Assembly: GCA_036925085.1 (NCBI GenBank)
Contig: JAUPFP010000002.1
Location: forward strand, 9,884,321 to 9,948,320
Source of the DNA: Brachycybe producta
Taxonomy: Eukaryota; Arthropoda; Diplopoda; Playtdesmida; Andrognathidae
Length of the DNA: 64,000 bases
Direction: 5' to 3'
How positions within the stretch are numbered: position 1 is the first letter of the stretch; each line of letters begins with the position of its first letter. Both the position numbers and the translations under genes were made by a program. The notes beneath the pieces were generated by a model. The model ran no database searches, was not told where the DNA came from, and saw only the letters and a list, made by a program, of their open reading frames with translations. Below are positions 45,462 through 58,194 of the stretch, piece by piece.

Positions 45462-46192
45462 ATGAAGATGAACGTTTTATAGCTAAAGATGAACATTTTC
45501 TAGCTGAAGATGCACATTTTCTAGCTGAAGATGAACATTTTCTAGCTGAAGATGAACATTTTCTAGCTGAAGATGAACATTTTCTAGCTGAAGATGAACA
45601 TTTTCTAGCTGAAAATGAACATTTTATAGCTGACGATGAACATTTTCTAGCTGAAGATGCACATTTTCTAGCTGAAGATGCATATTTCCTAGCTGAAGAT
45701 GCATATTTCCTAGCTGAAGATGCATATTTCCTAGCTGAAGATGCATATTTTCTAGCTGAAGATGCATATTTTCTAGCTGAAGATGCATATTTTCTAGCTG
45801 AAGATGCACATTTTCTAGCTGAAGATGCACATTTTCTAGCTGAAGATGCACATTTCCTACCTGAAGATGGACGTTTCCTACCTGAAGTTGGACGTTTTCT
45901 AGCTGAAGATGAACTATTTTCTAGCTGAAAATGAACGATTTTCTAGCTGAAAATGAACGAGTTTCTAGCTGAAGATGCACATTTTCTAGCTGAAGATGCA
46001 CATTTTCTAGCTGAAGATGAACATTTTCTAGCTGAAGATGCATATTTCCTAGCTGAAGATGCATACTTTCTAGCTGAAGATGCATATTTCCTAGCTGACG
46101 ATGCATATTTCCTAGCTGAAGATGGACGTTTTCTGCCTGATGATGAACATTTTCTAGCTGAAGATGAACTATTTTCTAGCTGAAGAATAACA
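45462..46192. repeat. 21-base minisatellite, about 34 units, inside a family A relic
   Basis: Unit TTTTCTAGCTGAAGATGCACA with GAACA, CATAT and GGACG subtypes grouped in blocks. Because 21 is a multiple of 3, frames stay open on both strands (FLAEDA on plus, MHLQLEN on minus). The array passes at its right end into TTTTCTAAAACATATTCAAG and TTTTGCACCTGAAAAACA (to about 46260), which is the right end of family A. Confidence 0.9.
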
Positions 46193-46269
46193 TTTTCTAA
46201 AACATATTCAAGTTTTTCTTCATTTTGCACCTGAAAAACAAAATAAATAAGAATTTGATAGGCAACGCT

Positions 46270-46960
46270 AAACTAGCGACCAAACTTCTTAAAACAAGGT
46301 GTGTTGTTCGTTCCTAACTAGAAAACGTCACATTTTTTGCACTGAGAGAAAAGAGAAAACGAACTGTAATTGCACTTATGTGAAATCTAATTACCGTCTT
46401 ACCACACTCACAAGGGAGAGATCAATTGATTTATGAATGTTCGTATAGTTGAGGCGTGGCTTAAGAAAAGTTGCCAAATTAACTTTTCAAAATGAGATAA
46501 TTGGGGAGGAGTTTTCTATCTACTTCCAAATTTCCGAATAGTAACCTTCCCTCCACCACCACCACCACCACCACCACTCAAAAACATACTTAAAAGTCCT
46601 TATTATAACAATATAAACCCTATAAATACCTAAGATCTGTACTTAAATTTAAGTGCAATTCAAATGATTATCTATTATAAATTGAATTGTTAAATGTAGC
46701 CTCATTTATCATGTATATAATATATATATATACGAGCGTATATAATGTATATACAGTCGAATTAGTTTTTATAAAGGTTTTTTAGGCGTTTCTAGTATAA
46801 TAATAATCATGTTACAAGACGACCTGAATTCTAAGGGGAGTTTTATATAAAATTGGATTGGGAAAAGAAGTAGAAGAACAATGAAAAAACTTCTCTCATC
46901 TAATAAATTAAACTTAACACAAATTTGCATCAACGACAATTCAATTTGGGGCTCAACTTT
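46270..46960. other. Spacer
   Basis: (CCA)n-like CACCACCACC at 46554-46577 and short TA patches near 46715-46735. Nothing else. Confidence 0.5.

Positions 46961-46961
<1 letters not shown>

Positions 46962-47004
<43 letters not shown>
46962..47004. repeat. (CT)n microsatellite
   Basis: About 40 bases, pyrimidines on plus. Confidence 0.9.
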
Positions 47005-47161
47005 TGTTTCTTCTTTGAAATTCAGTTTAGTGTGTAACTAACTGACTGGTCGACGAAAAATGAACTAAAATTGTTCATTTTAGGTCATTTAAAAGTGCAC
47101 CACAATGTTTTGAGTGGATGCATTCATAATGATGATTATGTTATGTGGTGTGTCCACTCTG

Positions 47162-47165
<4 letters not shown>

Positions 47166-47221
<56 letters not shown>
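47166..47221. repeat. (CT)n microsatellite
   Basis: About 50 bases, pyrimidines on plus. Confidence 0.9.
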
Positions 47222-47520
47222 GTTGTTTTGTTATTTTCTACTAAAATCTAGACCTTTTAATTTTCACCAAACGTAAGCTTTCATATTCATTTGCGGGCTT
47301 TATGTGGTTTATTCTGTTCCATTGCACACAACAAACGGTAGGCTGACCATGTGTAAGTTTTGAACATCACTGAAAATCATCATTTTTTCCATTCGCAATT
47401 GTTAAAAGGAATGTGTCCATCCATATATACATTTATGGCATTTCAGTGCTCTCACTCTCTCTCTCTTTACTAGTATCATGTAATTGATATAACATGGTCG
47501 ACATGGATTTTGTGTGTGTG

Positions 47521-47816
<296 letters not shown>

Positions 47817-48217
47817 AGCTTTTGTATGTATTTTTAATGTTCCTCCATTCAGAAACAAGAAACTTCCTTCTCCTCCAGTTTTCCGTCACAAATGTAAATT
47901 CAACACCAAAAGCAACCCCTTTAATGTAGCTTAACCGACATACATTTGAAATAACTCAATTTCAATCTATCATAAAGAGTAAGGAGGGTTTAGATTTTCC
48001 CCCAAAAAAAACTTTAAAACTAAAATACACGAAGGAAATAAAACACTGAAACTACAACTTGAATCGTTTTTAAAACCGGTTTTATTTACTTATTCTTGAA
48101 CCTCATTACAGAAAAAAAGTCATAAAATTGTGACAATCACACCTTATTATAGAGCAGTTTATTATTTTGCACACCAGTCAATGGGCAAGTCATATGACAC
48201 CATTTATATTTTAATAA

Positions 48218-48312
48218 TATTTCTGTAATTTTGATTTTGTGACTGTAACAAGATTATAAGCATCAAACTCATAATCTTGTAACAATCACAAAATCAAAAT
48301 TACAAAATATTT
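48218..48312. repeat. Tight hairpin, about 40-base arms
   Basis: TGTAATTTTGATTTTGTGAC and TGTAACAAGATTATAAG are followed, after a few bases, by CTCATAATCTTGTAACAATC and ACAAAATCAAAATTACA. Few mismatches. Confidence 0.8.
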
Positions 48313-48710
48313 TATTAAAATAAACTGATTAATTATCTTTCTGTAATGTGGCCTCAAGGTTTTTTTTTTTCTATGTTGTTGGGTTCAAGTGTCACGTTTC
48401 CATCTTGAATTTATGAATAAGATGACCATCATTGATCACATTTTCAACTCTCATATTTGCAACATATGTCCTTTAGTTATATTTCGAATAAAACATGGAT
48501 CACATCTTTTTTTTTTGTTATCGAATTGTTAGGGTTTTTTTCACATTTGAGAATCTTTCAATTGTGGGGTGGATTTTTGAAAGAAGGAGAAGATGTATGA
48601 TGACCCCTCTACTCTCTTATTTTAAATGAAAATGGTTTCTTCTCAATCCCAGCTAAATAAAAAAAAAGAAGTCTGAATCAAATATCTCAAATATGACGAA
48701 ATTAAATCAC

Positions 48711-48848
48711 ATCTCTCTCTCTCTCTCCCTGTCTCTTTCTTTCTCTCTCTATCTCTCTCTCTATTTCTCTCTCTATCTATCTCTCGCTCTCTCTCTATTT
48801 CTCTCTCTATCTGTCTATCTCTCCCTCTATCTCTCTCTCTCTCTCGTC
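48711..48848. repeat. (CT)-rich microsatellite with CTAT variants
   Basis: About 135 bases of CT with CTATCT and CTGTCT interruptions. Pyrimidines on plus. Confidence 0.9.
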
Positions 48849-49162
48849 TCGATCTTTTTGCATAAAATATATTCTCGTCGAGGACATTAAGGTGAAATGC
48901 TGTAATAAATCTACGAGTTCAACCCACTCCCCCTTCCTTTTACCCTCTTTCTCTCTTTCCTTCCTTCCATCCATTCTTAGCTTGACGAGCAAAATAAGAG
49001 ATTTTTTTTTCGTTATATTTTGCATGTTTTGATAAAATTCCTTTGCTTCTTCTCTTTTTTTTTTCTATGGCCCCTTACTGTTATGAAGCTAGCAATTTGA
49101 TTGTGCAATGCATTTCAGTAGTAAACATGTATGAAATTCATTAGAAAAGCTCTTTTTTCTAA

Positions 49163-49493
49163 GAAAAATACTTGTGTAAATACAAGGTAGATGGCGCCTA
49201 CAACCTCCATAGGTGGCAAACTACACTCTTCGCCAATTAGTTGAAATAGAATGCAGCCTCCTTTTAGCTCTAAAAGCCACGTCCAAAACAACCTTAATTA
49301 TCAGAGCACGTGACAAACTTACTCCCAGAACACAATATAAGTGAAGAGAGAGAGAGAGCACGTGCAGAAATAGCGATGACGCAAATTAAAAGTTTGCCAC
49401 GTGAAAAAAAAGGAAGGAAGGTGAGTCAAGAGTTGAACAGTGTCAGCAGTACATTTCTATGGAAGGAGGGCTAGTGGCGTCATCTAATGCTAC
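49163..49493 (+). mobile_element. Family D element, copy 4
   Basis: Begins AGAAAAATACTTGTGTAAAT and ends GGCGTCATCTAATGCTACAG. Carries an expanded GA tract (AGTGAAGAGAGAGAGAGAGC) within the element. Confidence 0.75.
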
Positions 49494-49725
49494 AGGAATG
49501 AAGAAAATAGCATAATTTTTTGGCGTTTTTTAACATTTTCCAATCCATATTTTTCAAAAGAAAATTTATGAAGTAACTTTTATCATATCATAAGACTCAT
49601 AAAGTTCAATTGTTAGTGATGTGTGGTTGATCAGAAAGAGAAAAAAATATCTTAAGATTTCTTTTTATTTCAAGTGTTGTAAATATTTATACATTTTTTT
49701 TTATTATTTTTCTGTATATTTTCCG

Positions 49726-49793
<68 letters not shown>

Positions 49794-49823
49794 TTCTCTC
49801 TCTCTCTTTCTCTCTCTCTCTCT
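49726..49823. repeat. (CT)n microsatellite
   Basis: About 95 bases with occasional TTTCTC. Pyrimidines on plus. Confidence 0.95.
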
Positions 49824-50408
49824 GTTTTTGTTGATCACAACCGAAGCATGGCAAAATTATTTTCATCATTTATGAATCTGGCGTCTCCATAAATAGCATA
49901 CAACTTATGTAAAATAGGTCCTTTTGCATAAGCAGTATGTGTCTTATGATTGTATGTACATGTATTAACAATATAGGGCCTTTTTTTGCATTGTGTGTTA
50001 AAAGAAAGGAAATTTCTGTTCTTCTGCTCAGTTTCTTTGATATTATTACATAAACTCAACTGAAATTCCACTTTTTTGTTTTTCACCGCACATGAATAGA
50101 AAAATGTGGCTAATAGTTTGGCCAATTTCCAAGTCTTTGACTTTTTTTTAATATTATTTTTCTGTTTTTAAATTTAGAAGAAGAACAGAAAAAAAAAATG
50201 CAGAAATTATTTGTAAATATATTAGTCAATGTCAAATATTTTTTGAAATAGATGACGATTTTAGGAGATTTTTCTAAAGAAAAAATCAATGTTTGAATTT
50301 TTAAAGAGATCTCTCATTTAACTATACTTGTATATTAAACTTGATTTTCCAATAATCAATCAATCTTAGCTATTTCAATATGCGAATCTCGACTGTCATT
50401 TATTATTA

Positions 50409-50800
50409 GAGCTCAGATTTTTTTTATGCAAAATATCAAGCAAATGTTGTTCTCAATTTATGGCTAGAGATGTCGATGGTTCGAATTACTGGAACTGATA
50501 GAACCGGTTCGTCAGTATAGGTGTTCAACCGTTGCCACCTCAATTTGTGACAAAAGTGCCAATTGCCAAGTAATCAATCATCATTAGAGTAACTGCAATT
50601 ATGTTTTTTTAATCAAAAAAATGTTGGTTAGAGGCTAAGATGTCTGGTAGTATTAGTTGCCAACTAGAATTTTAGCCTGTTTTGATTAGAAAAAGCATAA
50701 TTGCAGTGGCTTTAATGATGATAATGATTACTTCACAATTGGCACTTGAGCCACAAATTGAGAACATTTGCTTTGATATTTTGCATAAAAATCCGAGCCC
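50409..50800. mobile_element. Family J palindromic element, copy 1
   Basis: Left GAGCTCAGATTTTTTTTATG, CAAAATATCAAGCAAATG and TCAATTTATGGC; right AAATTGAGAACATTTGCTTT, GATATTTTGCATAAAAATCC and GAGCCC. Central arms TAATCATCATTAGAG..AACTGCAATTATG are mirrored by CATAATTGCAGTGGCTTTAA and TGATGATAATGATTA. Holds GAGGCTA at the loop. Confidence 0.75.
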
Positions 50801-50879
50801 TACTGATTATACTTCAAACCCATATAAACTGAAGTTGAGTTTTCATACTAAGCTCTGTTTTTTTTTGACAGTGGGTTGT

Positions 50880-51900
50880 GTGCTATACGCTTGAATTGTT
50901 TGCTGTGTCACACGAATCCACGATCATGTGACCACCACTCTTAAGCGTCACAGCTTCAGCAATAATTTAAAGCTTTGGCCTTGTGGTACTTTGTGTCAGA
51001 CCCAATGGTTAAAAAGAGATCGGTGCTGCATGTCCGTTTACGTAGAAACGCTGAAAGCCGATGGTCCAACTCTTTGATTATGAAAATGCACACACGCTGT
51101 GAGTTGTGCGCTGTTTTGTTTTCGAAAGCGCACAGCTCAAAGCTTAAATTTGGGAGCTCAAAACTGAATCCACTGATCAGAGGCAAACATAAAAAGACAT
51201 CGGTCAAGAATACTCAATAAAGACCGTTTTTTTTCTGTGTTGAAGCTGTGTTCAAAATTGAAGTACTCCTAAGTGTCTTTCTTGAATTTGGACCTTAGTA
51301 GCTCAGCATTCGGGCATCTTTGCGTATCTTTGGCTTTTATGATCTTACGCACACACACACCAAGTGTGTTTTGTGAAGAAAATGGTGTGTTTAGTAATGT
51401 GCTCTAGATATGAAATATGCAAAAAGACTTTTTTTTTCTGAATTATGCATAAGAGCTAAAAATATTTTGTAAAATTTGGAAGTAGATAAAAACGACCTTT
51501 TTTTTTTCTCAGAATATATCCATGTTGCGTTTGCTCTAATGGTGGGATACCATGTTTTAGGAGTAAATAATCCTGAGGTTGGCTAAATCCACTAATGGTC
51601 CACTCAAATACTTAAGGCTTTTCTAAATTTCTAGCTGGTTACCCAAATAGCTCGTTATTCAGTGTAGACAACTAAAGGATATTTACCTACCCTGGGTTTA
51701 GTTTTCATGGAGTTATGGATTTATCCTAGTAATATAAGTGTTGCAAATATTTACTATGGACCCACATGCCGATAGGCTTTATACCATTTTTTTTCTTTCT
51801 GAAGGCCCATGCCGAGGTGTTAAGTAAAAATCTGGAGCACCATCTGCTATCTGTATTTCTATCTGATTTTGTTTGTGCATCATATCACATCCTTAGTATG
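50880..51900. other. Spacer; short open frames, no domain
   Basis: The stretch 50975-51220 is open on both strands and less AT-rich than its neighbours, but neither peptide resembles a known family. (CA)n at 51350-51362. Confidence 0.4.
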
Positions 51901-51917
51901 GTTGCGTGTAGAATTTT

Positions 51918-52065
51918 TGTCACGTGCTGATAATTAAGGTTGTTTTGGACGCTTTTAGAGCTAAAAGGCTGCGTTCTATTTCAACTAATTGGCGGCTAGT
52001 ATAGTTTGACACCTATGGAGGGTGCAGGCGCCATCTACCTTACATTTACACAAGTATTTTTCTAT
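51918..52065 (-). mobile_element. Family D element, copy 5, 5'-half only
   Basis: From TTGTCACGTGCTGATAATTA to GGCGCCATCTACCTTAC and ACACAAGTATTTTTCTA. The other half, with the further CACGTG motifs, is missing. Confidence 0.65.
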
Positions 52066-52069
52066 TGAG

Positions 52070-52835
52070 TCTTCTTAATTCACTTTACTTATGGCTTCAT
52101 TTTTTATTAAATTGGTTTGACCGGGTTATTCAGTGAGATGAATATTTTTGAACTTACAGTAACTTGGTTCATTTAGCCTCTATGTACAGCTCTTTTACTT
52201 CATGGCGCGCCACGTCACTTTATAATATATAACAACAACTCCATAGTTAAAGTTTGGAGGCTAAAATGGTTCCTATTTTTGATAGTTTTAGTGAACTTTA
52301 ATCTTAGAATTTGGCAGTTATTCAGTTTGGTGGTTCCTTTTTTTTTCAATTTGGCTCTTGTTCACTTTGGCGTTTATTCCAACTGGCGCTTGTTATATTC
52401 GGCGCTAGATCAACGTAATTTTTACTCATTTATGCATGACCATTCTATTGAGTTATATATAAATGTCTCTGATGTAAATAAATGCGTGTTGAGTACAAAT
52501 TAGACTATTTTTTTGTTGTTGTTGTTGCAACAAAAAATGTACACAAAATGAATTAAGAGATGTGCATAAACAATAAAACAGTATAATAAAGAAGAAATTG
52601 AGTAAAACAAGTGTCTCTCTCTCTATCTCTCGGTTGTTCTATTTTGAACGGTTGCCTAATGGATTTTTCGAATGGTTTTTTAGAAAAAGAGGCGTCGTCA
52701 CCTACGTCAAATTTGTTGTTGTTGTTAGTATGGGCACATAATAAATAGCCTAATGGGAATCTCTTTCTCCATCTTATTTGGAAACAAATTTGTAGGAAAG
52801 GCACATAAAGTAATTTCCACATTATTTAATGTTGT
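52070..52835. other. Spacer
   Basis: Two GAGGCTA motifs (52174, 52257) flank a short stretch containing GGCGCGCC. Frames of 74-89 codons have no recognised domain. Confidence 0.4.
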
Positions 52836-52843
52836 TGTCTTTA

Positions 52844-53293
52844 CAGTGGCGTAGGTACGGGGGGCGGATATAGGGGTTTTAGACCCCCCCCCCCCCACCA
52901 AAGGCTTAAAAAAACGAAAAAAGGGGGTCGGTTCGCTCTGGGCGACACTTTTTTTTGGAACATCACCAACGAAAAAACGTCTTTAAGTCTGGAAAACAGA
53001 CAATTGAGTAAAAATGAAAATTGATCTTTGATAAGTAATTACTATCGGGTACTGGTTTATTTAATAATTTCATAATTAATATAAAGTTCTATAAACCATT
53101 TCAATCACTCGATATCGATAATATCGATTGCTCCCTATCAGACCAGAATCCTGGTTGTGCCATTGATGTGTATTGTGTCGTGTTTTTTGTGAGGGAGGGG
53201 TGGCAAACTCAGGGACCATCCAGGACAGCGCAAACTCTAGCTACGCCATTGATTCCCCCCCCCCCCAAGAGGAAAATCCTACCTACGCTACTG
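52844..53293. mobile_element. hAT MITE with perfect 8-base target duplication
   Basis: CAGTGGCGTAGGTA at the left and TACCTACGCTACTG at the right are inverted repeats. TGTCTTTA flanks both sides exactly (52836-52843 and 53294-53301). Next to each end are G-run and C-run tracts. An internal CTAGCTACGCCATTG at about 53240 is a second, inward copy of the terminus, suggesting a composite. No transposase. Confidence 0.9.
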
Positions 53294-53551
53294 TGTCTTT
53301 ATGTTTTTAAGTTGCAGCTTAAATAAACAACAACAAAACTTTTGTCCAATTTTTCTGTCTCCATTTAGAATTTTTAATTTTAACCTGAGGTGAGGCTTTC
53401 ACCTGGACAATAACTTCCATCTATTGTGTGTATACTTGTGTAACTGCTTATCTGTTAAAGGTATATTTTGTAAATGTACACCCTTCCTGGTTATTAAGTA
53501 TAATTATAGTTTCTGCTGTGCGTAACGCACGAATGAGAGCAGGTGATGAAT

Positions 53552-53860
53552 AGGGTTCGGATTTTTATGAAATTTCAAGCAAATGTTTCACAATTTGTGA
53601 GCCCAAGTGTCAATTGTGACGTAATCATCATTAGAGCAACTAATGCTTCTTCTAATTAAAAAAAAGCTGATTAGAGGCTAGATGTCTGGTTACTACTAGT
53701 TACTCTGGTTACTTCTAGCCTCCAACTCATGTTTTTTTTTATTGAAAAACAAAAAAAACAATACTGTTGGTTGGTCTAAATGATATTGTTACTTCATAAT
53801 TGGCTCTTGAGCCACAGATTGAGAAACTTTTGCTTGATTATTGTATATAAATCAGAGCCC
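53552..53860. mobile_element. Family J palindromic element, copy 2
   Basis: Left AGGGTTCGGATTTTTATGAA and CAAGCAAATGTTTCACAATT; right CACAGATTGAGAAACTTTTG and ATATAAATCAGAGCCC. GAGGCTAG and CTAGCCTCC flank the loop. A third, half copy follows at 53914-53970 (TTTATGCAAAATCAAGTAAA). Confidence 0.7.
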
Positions 53861-53974
53861 CTTCCCTACTCATTAGTTATGTACTCATCCTTTCTTGCTC
53901 CCCTTTACTTTTCAATTGGATTTTTTTATGCAAAATCAAGTAAATGTTTCTCAGTTTGTGGCCAAACATTCCTA

Positions 53975-54790
53975 CAAAATGTTCAAATCACAAAGTATAA
54001 ACCAACGTGTAAACCAACCTTTCTCAGAATCTTGCAGAATTATAGTTGGAAGTCCATAAAAAGAGTGGACTCCCTCCTTTTATATATTACTTTTTCTAAT
54101 GGAGCCATTTCCCCCTCAAAGTAGTAGTAGTAGAAGGACCATTATCTTCTTTTTTTTTTTGTATACCTGACTCATAAAGACAACCAACCCCTGTTTAGCT
54201 AGATTAAAAACCTGGACAGTATATAAAATTTGTACATTTCACGGGATCTCTTTTCTTGTCTGTGATGTGTCTTAAGAAGTGAGTCCTAAAGTAAAGTCCA
54301 GAGGCTATAGTTCCCATTTCTAGTGTCTTACTCAGACTTTTGTCATTGCCATCATCATATAGTTTAATTAAATCTCTACTGATGAACTATTTTTGTGTGT
54401 GTGTGTATATATTGAAATTTGCATAACAGGTGAAAAATAAAAGTGATTCACGTCAAGGGAGTTGTAAGTCGATGTACATAGAAACTACTAATTAAAATAC
54501 GCTGAATGAGCAAAGTTAGATATTTCAACATCACTTCTGGGCAAAGAAAGATTAGGGGGAACGCCTGAAACGCTCAGATAACAATGAATTTAACTATGGT
54601 TATACTGAATATAAAACAGCAGGGCATTAACTAATTTGAGAATTTCTATTAAAGCCAGTGTCATTTGTTTAAAATGGTTTCTTTTTTTTATATTTCACGC
54701 TTATTTTAGAATATTTACTGATTTGATAATTTTTAATTGTTACACATGATGAGTCTGTTTTTGTTTTAGGTTTTTATTCTCATATTCAGT
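53975..54790. other. Spacer
   Basis: AGTAGTAGTAG at 54121 and a (TG)n patch at 54392-54408. Nothing supported. Confidence 0.45.
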
Positions 54791-54861
54791 TTGTGTATTT
54801 TCTATTTTTGTGTGTGCTTTTACTATTTTAATGTGTGTTATCTCTTTCTGTGTGCGTGTGT

Positions 54862-56325
54862 AATGGTCTCATTTTGTGTGTTTTCTTGTTCAGTTTGTGT
54901 GTTTTCTTGTTCTGTTTGTGTGTTTTCTTGTTCTGTTTGTGTGTTTTCTTGTTCTGTTTGTGTGTTTTCTTGTTGTGTGTTTTCTTGTAATGGTCTCATT
55001 TTGTGTGTTTTCTTGTTCTGTTTGTGTGTTTTCTTGTTCTGTTTGTGTGTTTTCTTGTTCTGTTTGTGTGTCTTCTTGTTCTGTTTGTGTGTTTTCTTGT
55101 TCTGATTGTGTGTTTTCTTGTTCTGTTTGTGTGTTTTCTTGTTCTGTTTGTGTGTTTTCTTGTTCTGTTTGTGTGTTTTCTTGTTCTGTTTGTGTGTTTT
55201 CTTGTTCTGATTGTGTGTTTTCTTGTTCTGTTTATGTGTTTTCTTGTTCTGATTGTGTGTTTTCTTGTTCTGTTTGTGTGTTTTCTTGTTCTGTTTGTGT
55301 GTCTTCTTGTTCTGTTTGTGTGTTTTCTTGTTCTGTTTGTGTGTTTTCTTGTTCTGTTTATGTGTCTTCTTGTTCTGTTTGTGTGTTTTCTTGTTCTGAT
55401 TGTGTGTTTTCTTGTTCTGTTTGTGTGTTTTCTTGTTCTGTTTGTGTGTTTTCTTGTTCTGTTTGTGTGTTTTCTTGTTCTGTGTGTGTGTCTTCTTGTT
55501 CTGTTTGTGTGTTTTCTTGTTCTGATTGTGTGTCTTCTTGTTCTGTTTGTGTGTTTTCTTGTTCTGATTGTGTGTTTTCTTGTTCTGATTGTGTGTTTTC
55601 TTGTTCTGATTGTGTGTTTTCTTTTCTGTTTGTGTGTTTTCTTGTTCTGTTTGTTTGTTTTCTTGTTCTGTTTATGTGTCTTCTTGTTCTGTTTGTGTGT
55701 TTTCTTGTTCTGTTTGTGTGTTTTCTTGTTCTGTTTATGTGTCTTCTTGTTTTGTTTGTGTGTTTTCTTGTTCTGTTTGTGTGTTTTCTTGTTCTGATTG
55801 TGTGTTTTCTTGTTCTGTTTGTGTGTTTTCTTGTTCTGTGTGTGTGTCTTCTTGTTCTGATTGTGTGTTTTCTTGTTCTGTGTGTGTGTCTTCTTGTTCT
55901 GATTGTGTGTTTTCTTGTTCTGTTTATGTGTTTTCTTGTTCTGATTGTGTGTTTTCTTGTTTTGATTGTGTGTTTTCTTGTTCTGTTTGTGTGTTTTCTT
56001 GTTCTGTTTGTGTGTTTTCTTGTTCTGTTTGTGTGTTTTATTGTTCTGTTTGTGTGTTTTCTTGTTCTGATTGTGTGTTTTCTTGTTCTGTTTGTGTGTT
56101 TTCTTGTTCTGTTTGTGTGTTTTCTTGTTCTGTTTGTGTGTTTTCTTGTTCTGTTTGTGTGTTTTCTTGTTCTGTTTGTGTGTTTTCTTGTTCTGTTTGT
56201 GTGTTTTCTTGTTCTGATTGTGTGTTTTCTTGTTCTGTTTGTGTGTTTTCTTATTCTGTTTGTGTGTTTTCTTGTTTGTTTATGTGTCTTCTTGTTCTGT
56301 TCGTGTGTTCTTCGTTTCTGTGAGT
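54862..56325. repeat. 21-base minisatellite TGTGTGTTTTCTTGTTCTGTT, nearly 70 units
   Basis: Units are highly uniform, with GTT/GAT and TTTTCTT/TCTTCTT variants. All three plus-strand frames are largely open because the unit is 21 bases, giving a 528-codon frame (heptad CVFSCSV, then CFLVLFV after a 1-base-off unit near 55620). No start context, splice signal or domain, so not called as a gene. Degenerate TGTGTGTTT-rich relatives continue to about 57000. Confidence 0.95.
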
Positions 56326-56999
56326 CTTTTTTTCGTTTCTGTGCGCGTTATTTTATTTTTTTTTATGTGTGTTATTTTCATTTATGTGTATTTATATCTA
56401 TGCATTTATTATTTTTGTGTTTGATTTTCAATTCTGTATGTGTGTTTATTATTCCTGTGTAGTTTTCATTATTTGTGTGTGTAGTTTTCATTTCTGTGCG
56501 TGTTTCTCCATTTGTGTGTTTGTTATATCTGATGTGTTTTTTTTCTTTCATTTCTGTATGTGTGTTGTTAGTTTTCTGTATGTGTGTGTTCATCGTTTCT
56601 TGTCTGTTAATCTCTATGTATTCGTAATGTTTGTGCTTGGATTTCATATCTGTATGTGTGTACATTATTTCTGTTAGTAGCTTTGATTTTTGTGTGCGTG
56701 TTTTTTTTCATTTCTGTTCGTGTATTTTTGTTTTATTTCAGTGTACGTTCATTATTTCCGTACGTGTGTTTTAATTTCGATGTATGTTCATTATTTATGT
56801 GTGTATCCTTTATTTCTGTATGTGTTCTTTTAAACTCCTGTCTGTTTGTGTCAACTCTCCTTTGTGAATTTTCTTATTCTGTTTGTGTGTTCTCTCTTTA
56901 TTGTGTCCACTCTGTGTGTTTTATCATTGTGTGTGTTTTTTTTCCTTTCTCATTCTTTTCTGTTATATTTTCTTTATGTGTGTTCTCTCCATGCCAGAA

Positions 57000-58180
57000 T
57001 GATGCTATCTGATGGGAGAGAGTTATTTAGGTAGAAAAAAAGGGTTATTTAAAGTTGAGTATCTTTAAGACTCCGTTACAGTGGTTCTCTCTCTTCCTCC
57101 ACTTATAAGTTTCATAATATTTTTTTTAAACTGTGGTTGAACTTTTGTATTTTCAACGTAAGAAATATAGTTTCATTTTTATATGGAGCCAACAAAAGAA
57201 CACTTATTATTTTTCTCTCTTTCTTTTTTTCCATCATTGAAATATGTAAAAAAAAAAAGTCACAACACATACTGATGCATTATGGGTAACTCCATTAATC
57301 ATGCATTAGGGCTGTCTCTCTCTCCATATAAGCCATCAAGAAAAGAAGAATAGCTTTCAATAGATTTATTTTGTGTGTGTGTGTCAGAAATAAGAGAAAA
57401 AGAAAGAATGAAAATTCCTGAATTGAATAAAGTCATAAGAAAGAAAAAAGAAGAACCTTTCAATTTTTCTTCTTCTTAGTTTAGAAATTATAAAAAGTGT
57501 GATTTCCTCCATCCCCTTTTCCAATCTTATCGATATAAAATCGATTCAAACTTTTAAAAATGGTCGATATTGTGTAAACCGCCCTCCTTATTTTGATGGT
57601 TTAGTAAATAATTTAAATAACTTGTTGGGGTTTTTCTCTCCCTCCTTTTTATCTTTTATCCCCTCACCTCCCCTTTCCCCCCCTTAGACCAGAAAAGACT
57701 AACTGATAATCTTTCTCCCCCCCCTCCCATCCTCTTTCCCTTATTTTGGTTGCTGTAGTAGTTGTAGTAGTAATGGTAGTAATAGTCTAGTAGTAGCAAT
57801 TGGTCGATATCATATGATATATGATTGTATAGAGAAAAGCTTATAAAAATTGTTCATTTGGGCAGATGGAAGATGGGAAGGGGGAGAAAAAGGGGACAAG
57901 GAAAGGTGAATATGTGGGATGCTAAAGGGGGAGATTAAAAGAGAGGAAGAGAGGGGAGAGAAGATCTGTTTAATGAGAAGTGTTGGAGGAAAAAGTGGCG
58001 AAATTGGAAGGGGAGCCCTGTAGTCATATCAATAATAATTAAATTTGCATGCATGCTCATAAGACATTTGTATGTGATGTCCAGTTACATGTTAATTTGG
58101 CTCTCATGAGGATTATTTTCGTCAATGACGTCACTAATTCTCCATCTGCGTGTCTGTTAATATTTTTTAATTTTCTAAAA
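57000..58180. other. Spacer with skewed patches
   Basis: Pyrimidine-rich 57620-57740 (C-runs), GTAGTAGTAG-like patch 57755-57800, then purine-rich 57865-57965. No gene supported. Confidence 0.5.
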
Positions 58181-58194
58181 AAATATTAACTTTT

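Noticed and set aside
45462-46192. Minisatellite considered as a CRISPR-like array
   Set aside because: Units are contiguous with no unique spacers, in animal DNA.
45624-46230. FLAEDA / MHLQLEN repeat proteins
   Set aside because: Open only because the minisatellite unit is 21 bases; it ends in a family A transposon relic.
50975-51220. 81-codon frame (plus) and 83-codon frame (minus)
   Set aside because: Slightly richer in GC, but neither peptide matches a family I know and there are no splice signals to extend them.
53780-54124. 114-codon plus-strand frame
   Set aside because: Starts inside the arm of a family J element and runs into a second half copy; no domain.
54876-56462. 528-codon plus-strand frame as a Cys-rich structural protein gene
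   Set aside because: Entirely a 21-base tandem repeat with several open frames, no start context, splice sites or domain. Kept only as a repeat with a finding.
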